Below are positions 1 to 6,410 of a stretch of 10,031 nucleotides of DNA, piece by piece. Source of the DNA: Acetobacteraceae bacterium (GTDB lineage: Bacteria; Pseudomonadota; Alphaproteobacteria; Acetobacterales; Acetobacteraceae); NCBI GenBank assembly GCA_027311485.1, contig DAICYU010000097.1, positions 1 to 10,031 on the forward strand. Reading direction: 5' to 3'. Each line of letters opens with the position of its first letter. Positions within the stretch are counted from its first letter, which is position 1. The notes below the pieces were generated by a model that made no database searches, was not told the DNA's origin, and saw nothing but the letters and a program-made list of their open reading frames with translations. Both the position numbers and the translations under genes were made by a program.

Positions 1-581
1 GGCTGCACTTCTCGGTACATTGGAATCCATTTCAGCTGAACCCCGACATGCCGAAGGAGGGGCGAGACCGGGCGAGCTATCGCGCGCAGAAATTCGGCAG
101 TGCGGAGAAGGCGGCGGAGCTGGACCGGCGGATCACCGAAGCCGCCGCCGGCGTCGGGTTGGCGTTCCGTTCCGACCTCATGAACCGGACGCCCAATACG
201 ATCGATGCGCATCGACTGATCTGGTTCGCCGGTCAGAAGGGCGCGCAGGACGCGACCATGGAGGCGGTATTCAAGGCGTATTTCGTCGAAGGGCGCGATA
301 TCGGGGACGCTGCGGTGCTGGCAGGCTGTGCGGCCGAAGCCGGCCTGAACCCGGCCGAGGTTGCCAGCTTCTTGGCCGGTGACCTGGCAGACCAGGAGAT
401 GCGCGCGGCCGATCAGGCAGCGCGGGAAGCCGGGGTGTCCGGCGTGCCGTCGTTCTTCCTGGACGGATACGGGCTGTTCTCGGGCGCGATGCCAGCCGAG
501 ACGATGGCCGCGGCGCTGCGCCGCGGGCGGGAGGTGCTGCAAAAGCAGACCCAGAGCCAGGATGCGGCCGCCGCAGGCTGA
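1..581 (+). CDS. DsbA family oxidoreductase (FrnE-like), 5' truncated by window edge
   Basis: The first complete codon in frame is at base 3, and 192 residues precede the TGA at 579-581. The visible protein begins near HFSVHWNPFQLNPDMP and ends with an Ala-rich tail. The WxPFxLNP-MP segment, the NT-AHRL helix segment and the cis-proline loop GVSGVPSFFLDG followed by SGAMPAE are hallmarks of the thioredoxin-fold DsbA/FrnE family, which also covers 2-hydroxychromene-2-carboxylate isomerase-like proteins. Such proteins catalyse thiol-disulfide exchange or related glutathione-linked chemistry. The N-terminal beta strand that would carry the CxxC motif lies outside the window, so redox activity cannot be judged. 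Family members are about 215 residues long, so roughly 25 to 30 residues are missing. The next gene is 323 bp downstream, so no operon with it is implied. Family assignment is fairly secure; the precise substrate is unknown. Confidence 0.85.
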   Translation, partial: LHFSVHWNPFQLNPDMPKEGRDRASYRAQKFGSAEKAAELDRRITEAAAGVGLAFRSDLMNRTPNTIDAHRLIWFAGQKGAQDATMEAVFKAYFVEGRDIGDAAVLAGCAAEAGLNPAEVASFLAGDLADQEMRAADQAAREAGVSGVPSFFLDGYGLFSGAMPAETMAAALRRGREVLQKQTQSQDAAAAG

Positions 582-651
582 ATCCTGGCGGTGCGAACCA
601 CCACGGCATAGCTGTTGGAGCGGGCAACTCGTAACCAGGCATCCGCCCGCC

Positions 652-690
652 GTGAATGGGATGAGCGTGAATGGCATGAGCGTGAATGGG
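652..690 (+). repeat. 15-bp tandem repeat, 2.6 copies
   Basis: The unit GTGAATGGGATGAGC (652-666) is followed by GTGAATGGCATGAGC (667-681), which differs at one base, and then by a partial third copy GTGAATGGG (682-690). A related string, GGCATGAATGG, recurs at 782-792. The array is in the gap between two genes. A local slippage duplication is the simplest reading. Confidence 0.85.
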
Positions 691-841
691 CCGGTGGGAA
701 AGGCCGCCGGCGCGCCCGGCGATCGTGCTTGGGCGACTCGCCCGGACCGGGCTGGGACGCAGCTTTCTCCATTCCGGCCATGGCATGAATGGATCGCTTT
801 GCAAAACACTCGGCTGATGGAAGGATTTCCGCTTCCACAGT

Positions 842-874
842 CGTGATTTACTTGTTCTCACGTGTCCCTATAGT
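842..874 (+). promoter_or_regulatory. Candidate promoter with overlapping dyad upstream of the first sulfhydrylase gene
   Basis: A -10-like TATAGT lies at 869-874, with a poor -35-like TTTACT at 847-852 and a 16-bp spacer. This would start transcription about 25 bp before the ATG at 905. A dyad with arms CGTGA (842-846) and TCACG (858-862), separated by 11 bases, overlaps the -35 position and has the TGA-N11-TCA shape of some LysR-type sites. This is a by-eye prediction; the promoter is more likely than the operator. Confidence 0.35.
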
Positions 875-904
875 GCGGCTCCCTCAGATGGAGGAAGTCC
901 GGCC

Positions 905-2197
905 ATGACCAGCAAACACCCCGAAACCCTTGCCTTGCATGCCGGTTGGCGGCGCGACAGCGCGACCCATTCGGTCGCCGTGCCAATCTATCAGACGACG
1001 TCGTTCCAGTTCGACAATGCGGAACAGGCAGCCAACCTGTTCGCACTGAAGGAACTCGGGAACATCTACTCCCGCATCATGAACCCGACCTGCGACGCGC
1101 TGGAACAGCGGATCGCGGCGATGGAGGGCGGGGTGGCGGCGTTGGCGGTCGCTTCCGGGCAGGCCGCGTCGGCGTTCTGCGTGCAGAACCTGGCACGCGC
1201 GGGGGACAATGTCGTGTCCTCCACCGACCTGTACGGCGGTACCTGGAACCTGTTCGCCAATACGTTGAAGGACCAGGGTATCGAGGTACGCTTCGTCGAT
1301 CCGTCCGATCCGGAAGCGTTCGCGCGGGCCACGGATGACCGCACCCGCGTCTACTATGCCGAAACGCTGCCCAACCCGAAGCTGATCCCGTTCCCCGTCG
1401 CCGAGGTCGCCGCCATCGGCCGGTCGTTCGGTGTTCCGCTGGTTATGGACAACACCGCGGCGCCACTGCTGGTGCGTCCGTTTGATCACGGCGCGGCGGT
1501 GGTGATGTATTCCACCACCAAGTGGATCGGCGGCCATGGCACCTCGATCGGCGGCATCGTCATCGACGGCGGCAATTTCGACTGGGAAGCGCATCCGGCA
1601 CGCCAGCCGGCGATGAATACGCCCGATCCGTCCTACCACGGCGCGGTCTGGTCGCAGGCGGTGAAGGGCCTGGGGCCCATCGCCTACATCATCAAGATGC
1701 GCGTGACGCTGCTGCGCGACCTGGGCGCGGCGATGTCGCCGTTCAATGCGTTCCTGTTCCTGCAAGGCCTGGAAACCCTGCCCCTGCGGATGCGGGAGCA
1801 TAGCCGCAATGCCCGCGCGGTGGCGGACTTCCTGGCGGAGCGCAAGGATGTCAGCCGCGTCATCCACCCGGCGTATCACACCGGGGGCGACGCCGAGCGT
1901 TCGGCCAAGTATCTGCCGGCAGGGCAGGGCGGCCTGGTCGGTTTCGAACTCGGCGGCGGGCTGGCGGCTGGCCAACGCTTCATCGACGCGCTGAAGCTGT
2001 TCTACCACGTGGCCAATATCGGCGACGCGCGCAGCCTGGCGATCCATCCGGCGAGCACGACGCATTCCCAGCTGTCCGAATCCGAGCAGGCGGCCGCCGG
2101 CGTGACCCCCGGCTATGTACGCCTGTCGATCGGGCTGGAACATATCGACGATATCCTGGGTGATCTGGCGCAAGCCCTGGACGCCGCAAAGGGCTAA
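905..2197 (+). CDS. O-acetylhomoserine sulfhydrylase (MetY-type), PLP-dependent
   Basis: This 430-residue protein belongs to the Cys/Met-metabolism PLP enzyme family (fold type I). It is predicted to replace the acetyl group of O-acetyl-L-homoserine with sulfide, or methanethiol, giving homocysteine or methionine in the cytoplasm. Family motifs run in order: VPIYQTTSF (26-34), YSRIMNPT (55-62, phosphate contact to the neighbouring subunit), SGQAA (84-88), DLYGG (108-112, with the ring-stacking Tyr110), MDNT with Asp182 for the pyridine nitrogen, STTKWIGGHG with Lys206 as the Schiff-base lysine, and GDARSLAIHPASTTH with Arg376 for the substrate carboxylate. Length is normal for the O-acetylhomoserine class (about 430, versus about 390 for cystathionine synthases and lyases). 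GGAGGA at 890-895, nine bases before the ATG, supports the start. A second homologue is fused in the gene at 6411; this copy has VYYAETLPNP and STTKW where that one has FFVESLANP and STTKF. Cystathionine gamma-synthase activity is less likely. I give no symbol because metY and metZ cannot be separated by eye. Confidence 0.9.
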   Translation: MTSKHPETLALHAGWRRDSATHSVAVPIYQTTSFQFDNAEQAANLFALKELGNIYSRIMNPTCDALEQRIAAMEGGVAALAVASGQAASAFCVQNLARAGDNVVSSTDLYGGTWNLFANTLKDQGIEVRFVDPSDPEAFARATDDRTRVYYAETLPNPKLIPFPVAEVAAIGRSFGVPLVMDNTAAPLLVRPFDHGAAVVMYSTTKWIGGHGTSIGGIVIDGGNFDWEAHPARQPAMNTPDPSYHGAVWSQAVKGLGPIAYIIKMRVTLLRDLGAAMSPFNAFLFLQGLETLPLRMREHSRNARAVADFLAERKDVSRVIHPAYHTGGDAERSAKYLPAGQGGLVGFELGGGLAAGQRFIDALKLFYHVANIGDARSLAIHPASTTHSQLSESEQAAAGVTPGYVRLSIGLEHIDDILGDLAQALDAAKG

Positions 2198-2212
2198 ATA
2201 TCGCCTGCGTGA

Positions 2213-2246
2213 ACCGGTCGGTATCACATCCGTTTACCGGCCGGTA
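2213..2246. promoter_or_regulatory. Paired operator-like dyads upstream of the SDR gene
   Basis: ACCGGTCGGTA (2213-2223) and ACCGGCCGGTA (2236-2246) are direct repeats differing at one base, with starts 23 bp apart (about two helical turns). The right copy, with its preceding T, is the perfect 12-bp palindrome TACCGGCCGGTA (2235-2246). The left copy is a near-palindrome, ACCG-GT-CGGT. The pair can also form an 11-bp RNA stem with one G-U pair. ACCG...CGGT dyads are typical targets of TetR-family repressors. They sit between the sulfhydrylase stop and the SDR ribosome binding site, so they most likely control the SDR gene. No regulator gene is adjacent. Confidence 0.5.
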
Positions 2247-2263
2247 GCGTAGGAGCCTTCGAT

Positions 2264-2977
2264 ATGAATGCAGAAACCGGCCGCGTTGTCCTGATAACAG
2301 GCGGCGCCAAAGGCATCGGAGCAGGCATCGCGCAGCGCCTGGCGGCTGATGGATGGACTGTGATCGTCGCCGATCAATCGCCGCACGGCGCCGCCCCGCC
2401 CGGCGGGCGATACGTCGCCTGCGATGTCGGCGATGAAGCGGCGGTCGGCTTGCTGGTACGGTCGATCGCCTCGACCGAGCAGCGCCTGGATGCACTGGTC
2501 TGCAACGCCGGATTCATGATCCGCAAGCCCCTCGCCGACCTGTCGCTGGCGGAATGGACTTCGGTGCTGACGACCAATCTGACCAGCACTTTCCTGCTGG
2601 TGCGGGAGGCTGAATCCTTTCTGCGCGCCGCGAAGGGTGCCGTCGTGACGATCGCATCCTCGCGGGCGCGGATGTCGGAGCCGGATACCGAGTCGTACGC
2701 CGCGTCGAAGGGCGGATTGGTGGCGCTGACGCATGCGATGGCCATCAGCCTGGGACCGGACGTGCGGGTCAATTGCATCAGTCCCGGCTGGATCCTGACC
2801 AAAGGTCCCGCGCCGACCGCCGAGGAGCATGCGTTCCATCCCGTCGGGCGTGTCGGCAGGGTTGAGGACGTCGCCGCACTGACGGCGTTCCTGATCGGGC
2901 CCGAAAGCGGCTTCATCACCGGCGCCGAGTTCGTGGTGGACGGCGGCGTGACCCGGAAGATGATCTACCCGGAATGA
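2264..2977 (+). CDS. SDR family NAD(P)-dependent oxidoreductase
   Basis: The 237-residue protein is a classical short-chain dehydrogenase/reductase, which uses a nicotinamide cofactor to oxidise an alcohol or reduce a carbonyl. The Rossmann motif TGGAKGIG (12-19) is intact. Asp37 at the end of the second strand (VIVAD) favours NAD over NADP. Later motifs are CDV (53-55), NAG (81-83), Asn105, Ser132 in TIASS, and the catalytic pair Tyr145 and Lys149 (YAASK), so the tetrad is complete. SPGW (173-176) and the C-terminal DGGV near 226-229 are also typical. It is slightly shorter than the usual 245 to 250 residues. AGGAG at 2251-2255, eight bases before the ATG, decides the start. The gene begins 66 bp after the sulfhydrylase stop, and the dyads in that gap suggest its own regulation. 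It ends 16 bp from the convergent glnS stop. Substrate is not predictable from the sequence; 3-oxoacyl reductase and sugar or polyol dehydrogenase are both possible. Confidence 0.92.
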   Translation: MNAETGRVVLITGGAKGIGAGIAQRLAADGWTVIVADQSPHGAAPPGGRYVACDVGDEAAVGLLVRSIASTEQRLDALVCNAGFMIRKPLADLSLAEWTSVLTTNLTSTFLLVREAESFLRAAKGAVVTIASSRARMSEPDTESYAASKGGLVALTHAMAISLGPDVRVNCISPGWILTKGPAPTAEEHAFHPVGRVGRVEDVAALTAFLIGPESGFITGAEFVVDGGVTRKMIYPE

Positions 2978-2983
2978 CCTGAC

Positions 2984-3005
2984 GCGCGGCCGTTTATGGC
3001 CGCGC
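2984..3005. terminator. GC hairpin between the convergent SDR and glnS genes
   Basis: A perfect 8-bp stem, GCGCGGCC (2984-2991) with GGCCGCGC (2998-3005), encloses a 6-base loop. It includes the last codons and stop of glnS and starts 6 bp after the SDR stop. It could act on transcripts from either side. Neither flank has a T-run, so efficient intrinsic termination is doubtful; it may instead be an mRNA 3'-end stabiliser. Confidence 0.4.
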
Positions 3006-4712
3006 CTGGACCTTTGCCCATGTGTCGCGCAGCCCCACCGTGCGGTTGAACACCAGGCGGTCCGGCCTTGTGTCGGGATCGGCGGCGAAGTAGCCGTTGC
3101 GCTCGAACTGCACCGCTTCGCCGATCCGGGCGCACTGCAGCGCGGGTTCCACAAGGCAGCCGGTCAGCACGTCCAGGGACTGCGGGTTTAGGTCATCCAG
3201 CGCGTCGCCGTCGGCGCCGGGATCGGGCCGGTTGAACAGATGTGAATACAGACGCACCTCGGCTTGCACCGCGTCAGCCGCGGCCACCCAATGCAGCGTT
3301 GCCTGCACCTTGCGCCCGTCGGGAGAGTTGCCGCCTTTCGAGGCCGGATCGTAGGTGCACCGGAGGGCCACGACAGTCCCGTTCGTGTCCTTAACGATCT
3401 CTCGGCAGGTGACGAAATAGCCCCAACGCAGGCGGACTTCCCGTCCGGGCGACAGGCGGAAGAACTTCTTCGGTGGATTTTCCATGAAGTCTTCCTGCTC
3501 GACGTAGAGTTCACGTCCGAACGTGATCTCGCGGGAGCCGGCGTCCGGATTGTCCGGATGGTTCATGGCGGTCAGCTTTTCGGTCTGGCCTTCAGGGTAG
3601 TTTTCGATGATCAGCTTCAACGGCCGCAGCACCGCCATGCGCCGCTCCGCCACCGGGTTCAACGTGTCGCGGACGGCGGAGTCCAGCATCGCAACGTCGA
3701 CCACGCTGTAGGCACGGGCGACGCCGACCCGGCGCACGAATTCGCGCAGCGCGGCAGCGGGAACGCCGCGGCGGCGGATGCCGGCCAATGTTGGCATACG
3801 GGGATCGTCCCAGCCGCTGACATGACCTTCGCGCACCAGGCGGGTCAGGTGGCGCTTGGACAGCACGGTGTAGGTAAGGTTCAACCGGGCAAATTCGTAC
3901 TGGTGCGGGCGCGACGGGACCGGCAGGTTTTCGATGAACCAGTCGTACAGCGGCCGGTGATCCTCGAATTCCAGCGTGCAGACCGAATGGGTGATCCCCT
4001 CAATGGCGTCTGATTGCCCATGCGCGAAATCGTAGGTGGGATAGATGCACCAGGCATCGCCGGTCCGCGGGTGCGTGGCGTGCAGAATGCGGTACAGGAC
4101 CGGATCGCGCAGATTCATGTTGCCTGACGCCATGTCGATCTTGGCGCGCAGCACCCGGGCGCCATTGGGAAACTCCCCGGCGCGCATACGGCGGAACAGG
4201 TCCAGGTTTTCGTCGATGGAGCGGGTACGGAACGGGCTGTTCTGCCCGGGTTCGGTCAACGTGCCGCGCTGGGCGCGCATCGCCTCTGGCGGCGTATCAT
4301 CAACATACGCCTTTCCAGTACCGATCAGGTGCTCGGCCCACTCATACAACTGCTCAAAGTAGTCGGATGCGTGATGCAGGTGCATGCCCCAGTCGAAGCC
4401 GAGCCAGTGAACATCGCGCTGGATGGCGTCGATGAAGGCCTGCTCCTCCTTTACCGGGTTGGTGTCGTCGAAGCGCAGATGGCAACGCCCGCCGAAGTCC
4501 TGCGCGACACCGAAGTTCAGGCAGATTGACTTGGCGTGGCCGAGATGCAGGAAGCCGTTCGGTTCCGGCGGGAAGCGGGTGACGACGGATTGGACGCGCC
4601 CGGCTTCAAGATCGGATTGTACGATGTCGCGGATGAAGTCGCGCCCCGTGTCCGCAGCGGCGACCTCCCGGCCGGTGCCCGTGGTGCCCGTCCTGACCGT
4701 GTCGTTCTCCAC
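2994..4712 (-). CDS. glnS: Glutaminyl-tRNA synthetase
   Basis: This class I aminoacyl-tRNA synthetase charges tRNA-Gln with glutamine using ATP. Numbering from the chosen start, a 20-odd-residue Thr/Gly/Ala-rich leader precedes the catalytic core, with RFPPEPNGFLHLGHAKS at about 46-62 (HIGH motif HLGH) and RFDDTNP just after 80. PTYDFAHGQSDAIEGITHS near 225-243 and VLSKRHL near 283-289 (the KMSKS equivalent) are GlnRS-type rather than GluRS-type. The C-terminal half carries the anticodon-binding beta barrels (for example EQEDFMENPPKKFFRL) and ends LVFNRTVGLRDTWAKVQARP. At 572 residues it is complete and close to the E. coli enzyme (554). A TTG at 4715 also opens the frame, but the SD complement CCTCC at 4720-4724 stands 7 bases from the GTG at 4712 and only 4 from the TTG, so I chose GTG. 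It converges on the SDR gene and diverges from the small secreted protein gene. Confidence 0.95.
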   Translation of the reverse strand: MENDTVRTGTTGTGREVAAADTGRDFIRDIVQSDLEAGRVQSVVTRFPPEPNGFLHLGHAKSICLNFGVAQDFGGRCHLRFDDTNPVKEEQAFIDAIQRDVHWLGFDWGMHLHHASDYFEQLYEWAEHLIGTGKAYVDDTPPEAMRAQRGTLTEPGQNSPFRTRSIDENLDLFRRMRAGEFPNGARVLRAKIDMASGNMNLRDPVLYRILHATHPRTGDAWCIYPTYDFAHGQSDAIEGITHSVCTLEFEDHRPLYDWFIENLPVPSRPHQYEFARLNLTYTVLSKRHLTRLVREGHVSGWDDPRMPTLAGIRRRGVPAAALREFVRRVGVARAYSVVDVAMLDSAVRDTLNPVAERRMAVLRPLKLIIENYPEGQTEKLTAMNHPDNPDAGSREITFGRELYVEQEDFMENPPKKFFRLSPGREVRLRWGYFVTCREIVKDTNGTVVALRCTYDPASKGGNSPDGRKVQATLHWVAAADAVQAEVRLYSHLFNRPDPGADGDALDDLNPQSLDVLTGCLVEPALQCARIGEAVQFERNGYFAADPDTRPDRLVFNRTVGLRDTWAKVQARP

Positions 4713-4789
4713 CAAATCGCCTCCGATGCCTGACAGGGCGGCTTCACTACACCGCTACGCGGGATTTGGCGACCGGTTGCGCAAAAGGC

Positions 4790-4803
4790 GCCTTGGCCAA
4801 GGC
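4790..4803. repeat. 14-bp perfect palindrome upstream of glnS
   Basis: GCCTTGGCCAAGGC is a perfect 14-bp inverted repeat about 78 bp upstream of the glnS start. An 8-bp palindrome, TTGCGCAA, lies just beside it at 4777-4784. It could be an operator for glnS or for the divergent gene; there is no direct evidence for a specific factor. Confidence 0.4.
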
Positions 4804-4838
4804 AAGTCTGCGCGCCCAACAGGCACCGGCTCATGCTT

Positions 4839-4854
4839 CCATACGTACGTATGG
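4839..4854. promoter_or_regulatory. 16-bp perfect palindrome, candidate operator in the divergent region
   Basis: CCATACGTACGTATGG is perfectly self-complementary over 16 bp. It lies between the divergent glnS and small secreted protein genes, 124 bp before the latter. By chance a perfect 16-bp palindrome is expected far less than once in 10 kb. The short symmetrical form fits a homodimeric regulator site. Which gene it would control, and by what factor, is unknown. Confidence 0.45.
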
Positions 4855-4887
4855 CGGATTTATTTCACCATTTTTAACATAGCACTT

Positions 4888-4904
4888 ATGCTGCGTTGCA
4901 GCAT
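4888..4904. repeat. 7-bp perfect hairpin with 3-base loop
   Basis: ATGCTGC (4888-4894) and GCAGCAT (4898-4904) are perfect complements around GTT. The hairpin lies in a locally AT-rich stretch (about 4857-4890) that is the most promoter-like part of this intergenic region. There is no T-run after it on either strand, so it is not a convincing terminator. It may be an operator or a 5'-UTR element of the gene at 4979. Confidence 0.4.
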
Positions 4905-4978
4905 TACCTTCCGAAAGCCAATCTCTATCTAAGGCTTCGATCTGGTCATCCAGACAGAAAGAGTACGGAGCTAACACT

Positions 4979-5209
4979 ATGAAATCGTTTCTGCTTGCTG
5001 CCGCCGCCACTTTGACCCTCGGTGTGGGCGTCGCGGCCGCACAAGGCGCGCCTCAGAGCATGGTCAACCCGCCGCTGGGTGCACCGTGGACTGCGCAGAA
5101 GCTGGCTGCTGAACGCGCCACCCATCAGATCCCGATGGCCGCCGATCAGACAGCGCCGAAGGCTGAACGCAGCGCCCAGTCGACCACGCTGAACGCCCGG
5201 GGCAGCTAA
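4979..5209 (+). CDS. Small predicted secreted/periplasmic protein, 76 aa, function unknown
   Basis: I do not recognise this family. The protein opens with a clear Sec signal peptide: MKSF, a hydrophobic Ala/Leu/Gly/Val core at about residues 4-20, and an AAA-Q cleavage site near residue 21. The predicted mature chain is about 55 residues, rich in Ala, Pro, Gln and Thr, with no cysteine, no further membrane segment and no lipobox. It is probably soluble and largely disordered. A GGAG at 4967-4970, eight bases before the ATG, supports the start, and codon use is like the neighbours. It has a long upstream region and is followed by a strong hairpin at 5344, so it is probably a monocistronic unit. 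The signal peptide and ribosome binding site make a real gene likely despite the short length. Confidence 0.72.
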   Translation: MKSFLLAAAATLTLGVGVAAAQGAPQSMVNPPLGAPWTAQKLAAERATHQIPMAADQTAPKAERSAQSTTLNARGS

Positions 5210-5343
5210 TCCGCATCCCCGAAGGCCGGCAGATCCGGGTTCACTGAACCGCCCGCGCAACCCGATTTCGGCCCTTTGGGCCGGTGGTTGCCCTCCGCAC
5301 GTGACGCGGCTTCAGTCGAACCGGATTCCTAACTGATACGCTT

Positions 5344-5384
5344 GAACGTCCGCCCTGGTCATGCCGGGCGGACGTTCTGCTTTG
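5344..5384 (+). terminator. 12-bp stem hairpin, probable terminator of the small secreted protein gene
   Basis: GAACGTCCGCCC (5344-5355) and GGGCGGACGTTC (5366-5377) form a perfect 12-bp stem with a 10-base loop, followed by TGCTTTG. The stem is strong but the T-tract is broken, so it is only a fair intrinsic terminator. It lies 134 bp after the preceding stop and 84 bp before the next start. The long 3' segment before it has a second short hairpin, CGGCCC/GGGCCG at 5269-5283. Confidence 0.55.
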
Positions 5385-5460
5385 CGCGGGGCGCGTGCCT
5401 CTGGCCGCATTCATGCGGCGGTACCATATTATGGTCCACCACATCCGCGGCAAAAACAGC

Positions 5461-6399
5461 ATGCACTCAATTCGTCCTCTGCTCGCCGGGACTATCGCCC
5501 TGGCGTTGGCGCTTTCGCCGGGCCTGGCCGAGGCGCGGGCAGGCAGTCGTGGTTCGTTCGGCAGCCGCGGCAGCATGACCTATTCAGCGCCGCCGCGAAC
5601 CAACGTCGCGCCTTACTCGGCGCAGCCCATGCAGCGCAGCTTCACGCCCAATACGACGCAGCCCAGCTATGCATCGCCATACGCGTCCCCCTATCAGAGG
5701 AGCCGATCGCCGTTCGTATCTGGCCTGATGGGCGGCCTGATTGGCGCCGGCATCGGCGGCTTGCTGTTCGGCCATGGCTTCATGGGGAACGGGCTGGGCT
5801 TTTCTGGCCTGTTCGGCCTGTTGCTGCAGTTGGCCCTGATCTTCTTCATCGGCCGCTTCCTGTTCCGGACATTCCTCAGCGGCCGCTCATCGCTGGCGGC
5901 GAACGGGCCGGGCGTGTTTGCCCGCGGCCCAATGCCTGGTCCGACACCTGACCCGCCGCCGATGTCCGCGAGCGGGGGAGGCAACAACCCGCCACCGATC
6001 GCGATCAGCCCGGCCGACTATCAGCAGTTTGAGCAGTTGCTGAAGGGAATTCAGGCCGCCTGGACGGCGCACGACCTGAACGCGTTGCAGGCCATGGCAA
6101 CGCCGGAGATGGTCAGCTACTTCTCCGAACAACTGTCCGACCAGGTCAGCCGGGGCGTGCGCAACACCGTTGGCGACGTTCGGCTGCTGCAGGGCGATCT
6201 GTCCCAGGCGTGGGCCGAGGCCGGGCGGGAGTATGCAACGGTGGCAATGCGGTTCTCGATGGTGGACGTGACGCGCGACATGTCGGGCCGAATCGTCGAC
6301 GGCGACCCGAATGAACATGTCACGGCAACGGAACTCTGGACATTCGTGCGTTCCCGTGGTGGGCACTGGATCCTGTCGGCCATCCAGCAGGCCCGCTAA
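5461..6399 (+). CDS. Tim44-like domain-containing exported/membrane protein
   Basis: The 312-residue protein has a signal peptide (MHSIRPLLAGTIALALALSP, cleavage near AEA at about 23-26), then a low-complexity Ser/Arg/Gly/Pro/Gln/Tyr segment (27-82) containing SFGSRGS, a Gly-rich hydrophobic stretch at about 86-105, and a transmembrane-like helix at about 113-137 (FSGLFGLLLQLALIFFIGRF). A Pro/Gly linker (148-180) follows, then a C-terminal domain (about 183-312) ending ATELWTFVRSRGGHWILSAIQQ. This order matches the proteobacterial Tim44/MRPL45-like family, whose C-terminal domain resembles the membrane-associated part of mitochondrial Tim44; the bacterial role is not settled. In-frame upstream starts exist at 5395, 5413 and 5431 but would put 10 to 22 residues before the signal peptide. 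I prefer 5461, although no good ribosome binding site precedes it. The stop overlaps the ribosome binding site of the next gene, so the two are probably cotranscribed. Confidence 0.85.
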   Translation: MHSIRPLLAGTIALALALSPGLAEARAGSRGSFGSRGSMTYSAPPRTNVAPYSAQPMQRSFTPNTTQPSYASPYASPYQRSRSPFVSGLMGGLIGAGIGGLLFGHGFMGNGLGFSGLFGLLLQLALIFFIGRFLFRTFLSGRSSLAANGPGVFARGPMPGPTPDPPPMSASGGGNNPPPIAISPADYQQFEQLLKGIQAAWTAHDLNALQAMATPEMVSYFSEQLSDQVSRGVRNTVGDVRLLQGDLSQAWAEAGREYATVAMRFSMVDVTRDMSGRIVDGDPNEHVTATELWTFVRSRGGHWILSAIQQAR

Positions 6400-6410
6400 G
6401 GAAGTCGTCC

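Larger units (their letters stand above)
582..904. other. 323-bp intergenic region without a convincing gene
   Basis: No open frame here has both a good ribosome binding site and a recognisable protein; the long frames that cross it are read-throughs of the neighbouring gene's shadow frames. The region holds a 15-bp tandem repeat (652-690), several small GC-rich dyads (arms GCGGGC 620-625 and GCCCGC 645-650; GCCCGG/CCGGGC around base 746; TGGAAG 818-823 and CTTCCA 832-837), and a candidate promoter just before the downstream sulfhydrylase gene. None of the dyads is followed by a T-run, so no intrinsic terminator for the upstream gene is evident. Confidence 0.6.

Noticed and set aside
271..861. 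Long frames on both strands through the 582-904 gap
   Set aside because: They begin inside the FrnE-like gene in other frames, contain the tandem repeat as a peptide repeat, and have no ribosome binding site or known fold.
841..900. Possible SAM-II riboswitch upstream of the first sulfhydrylase gene
   Set aside because: A TGATTTA string and a short CGTGA/TCACG stem recall SAM-II, but the conserved downstream GCTAAA-type segment and the pseudoknot pairing cannot be found. A covariance-model search would be decisive.
884..2227. 447-residue open frame on the minus strand opposite the first sulfhydrylase gene
   Set aside because: It is a high-GC shadow of the real gene: very rich in Arg, Gly and His, no recognisable motif, and no better ribosome binding site than chance.
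3264..4013. 249-residue plus-strand frame inside glnS
   Set aside because: It is antisense to a fully conserved glnS and has no motif or start signal, so it is a shadow frame.
5210..5343. Possible tRNA, because of GGTTC-like strings on both strands
   Set aside because: No matching T-stem, acceptor stem or anticodon arm could be built around them.
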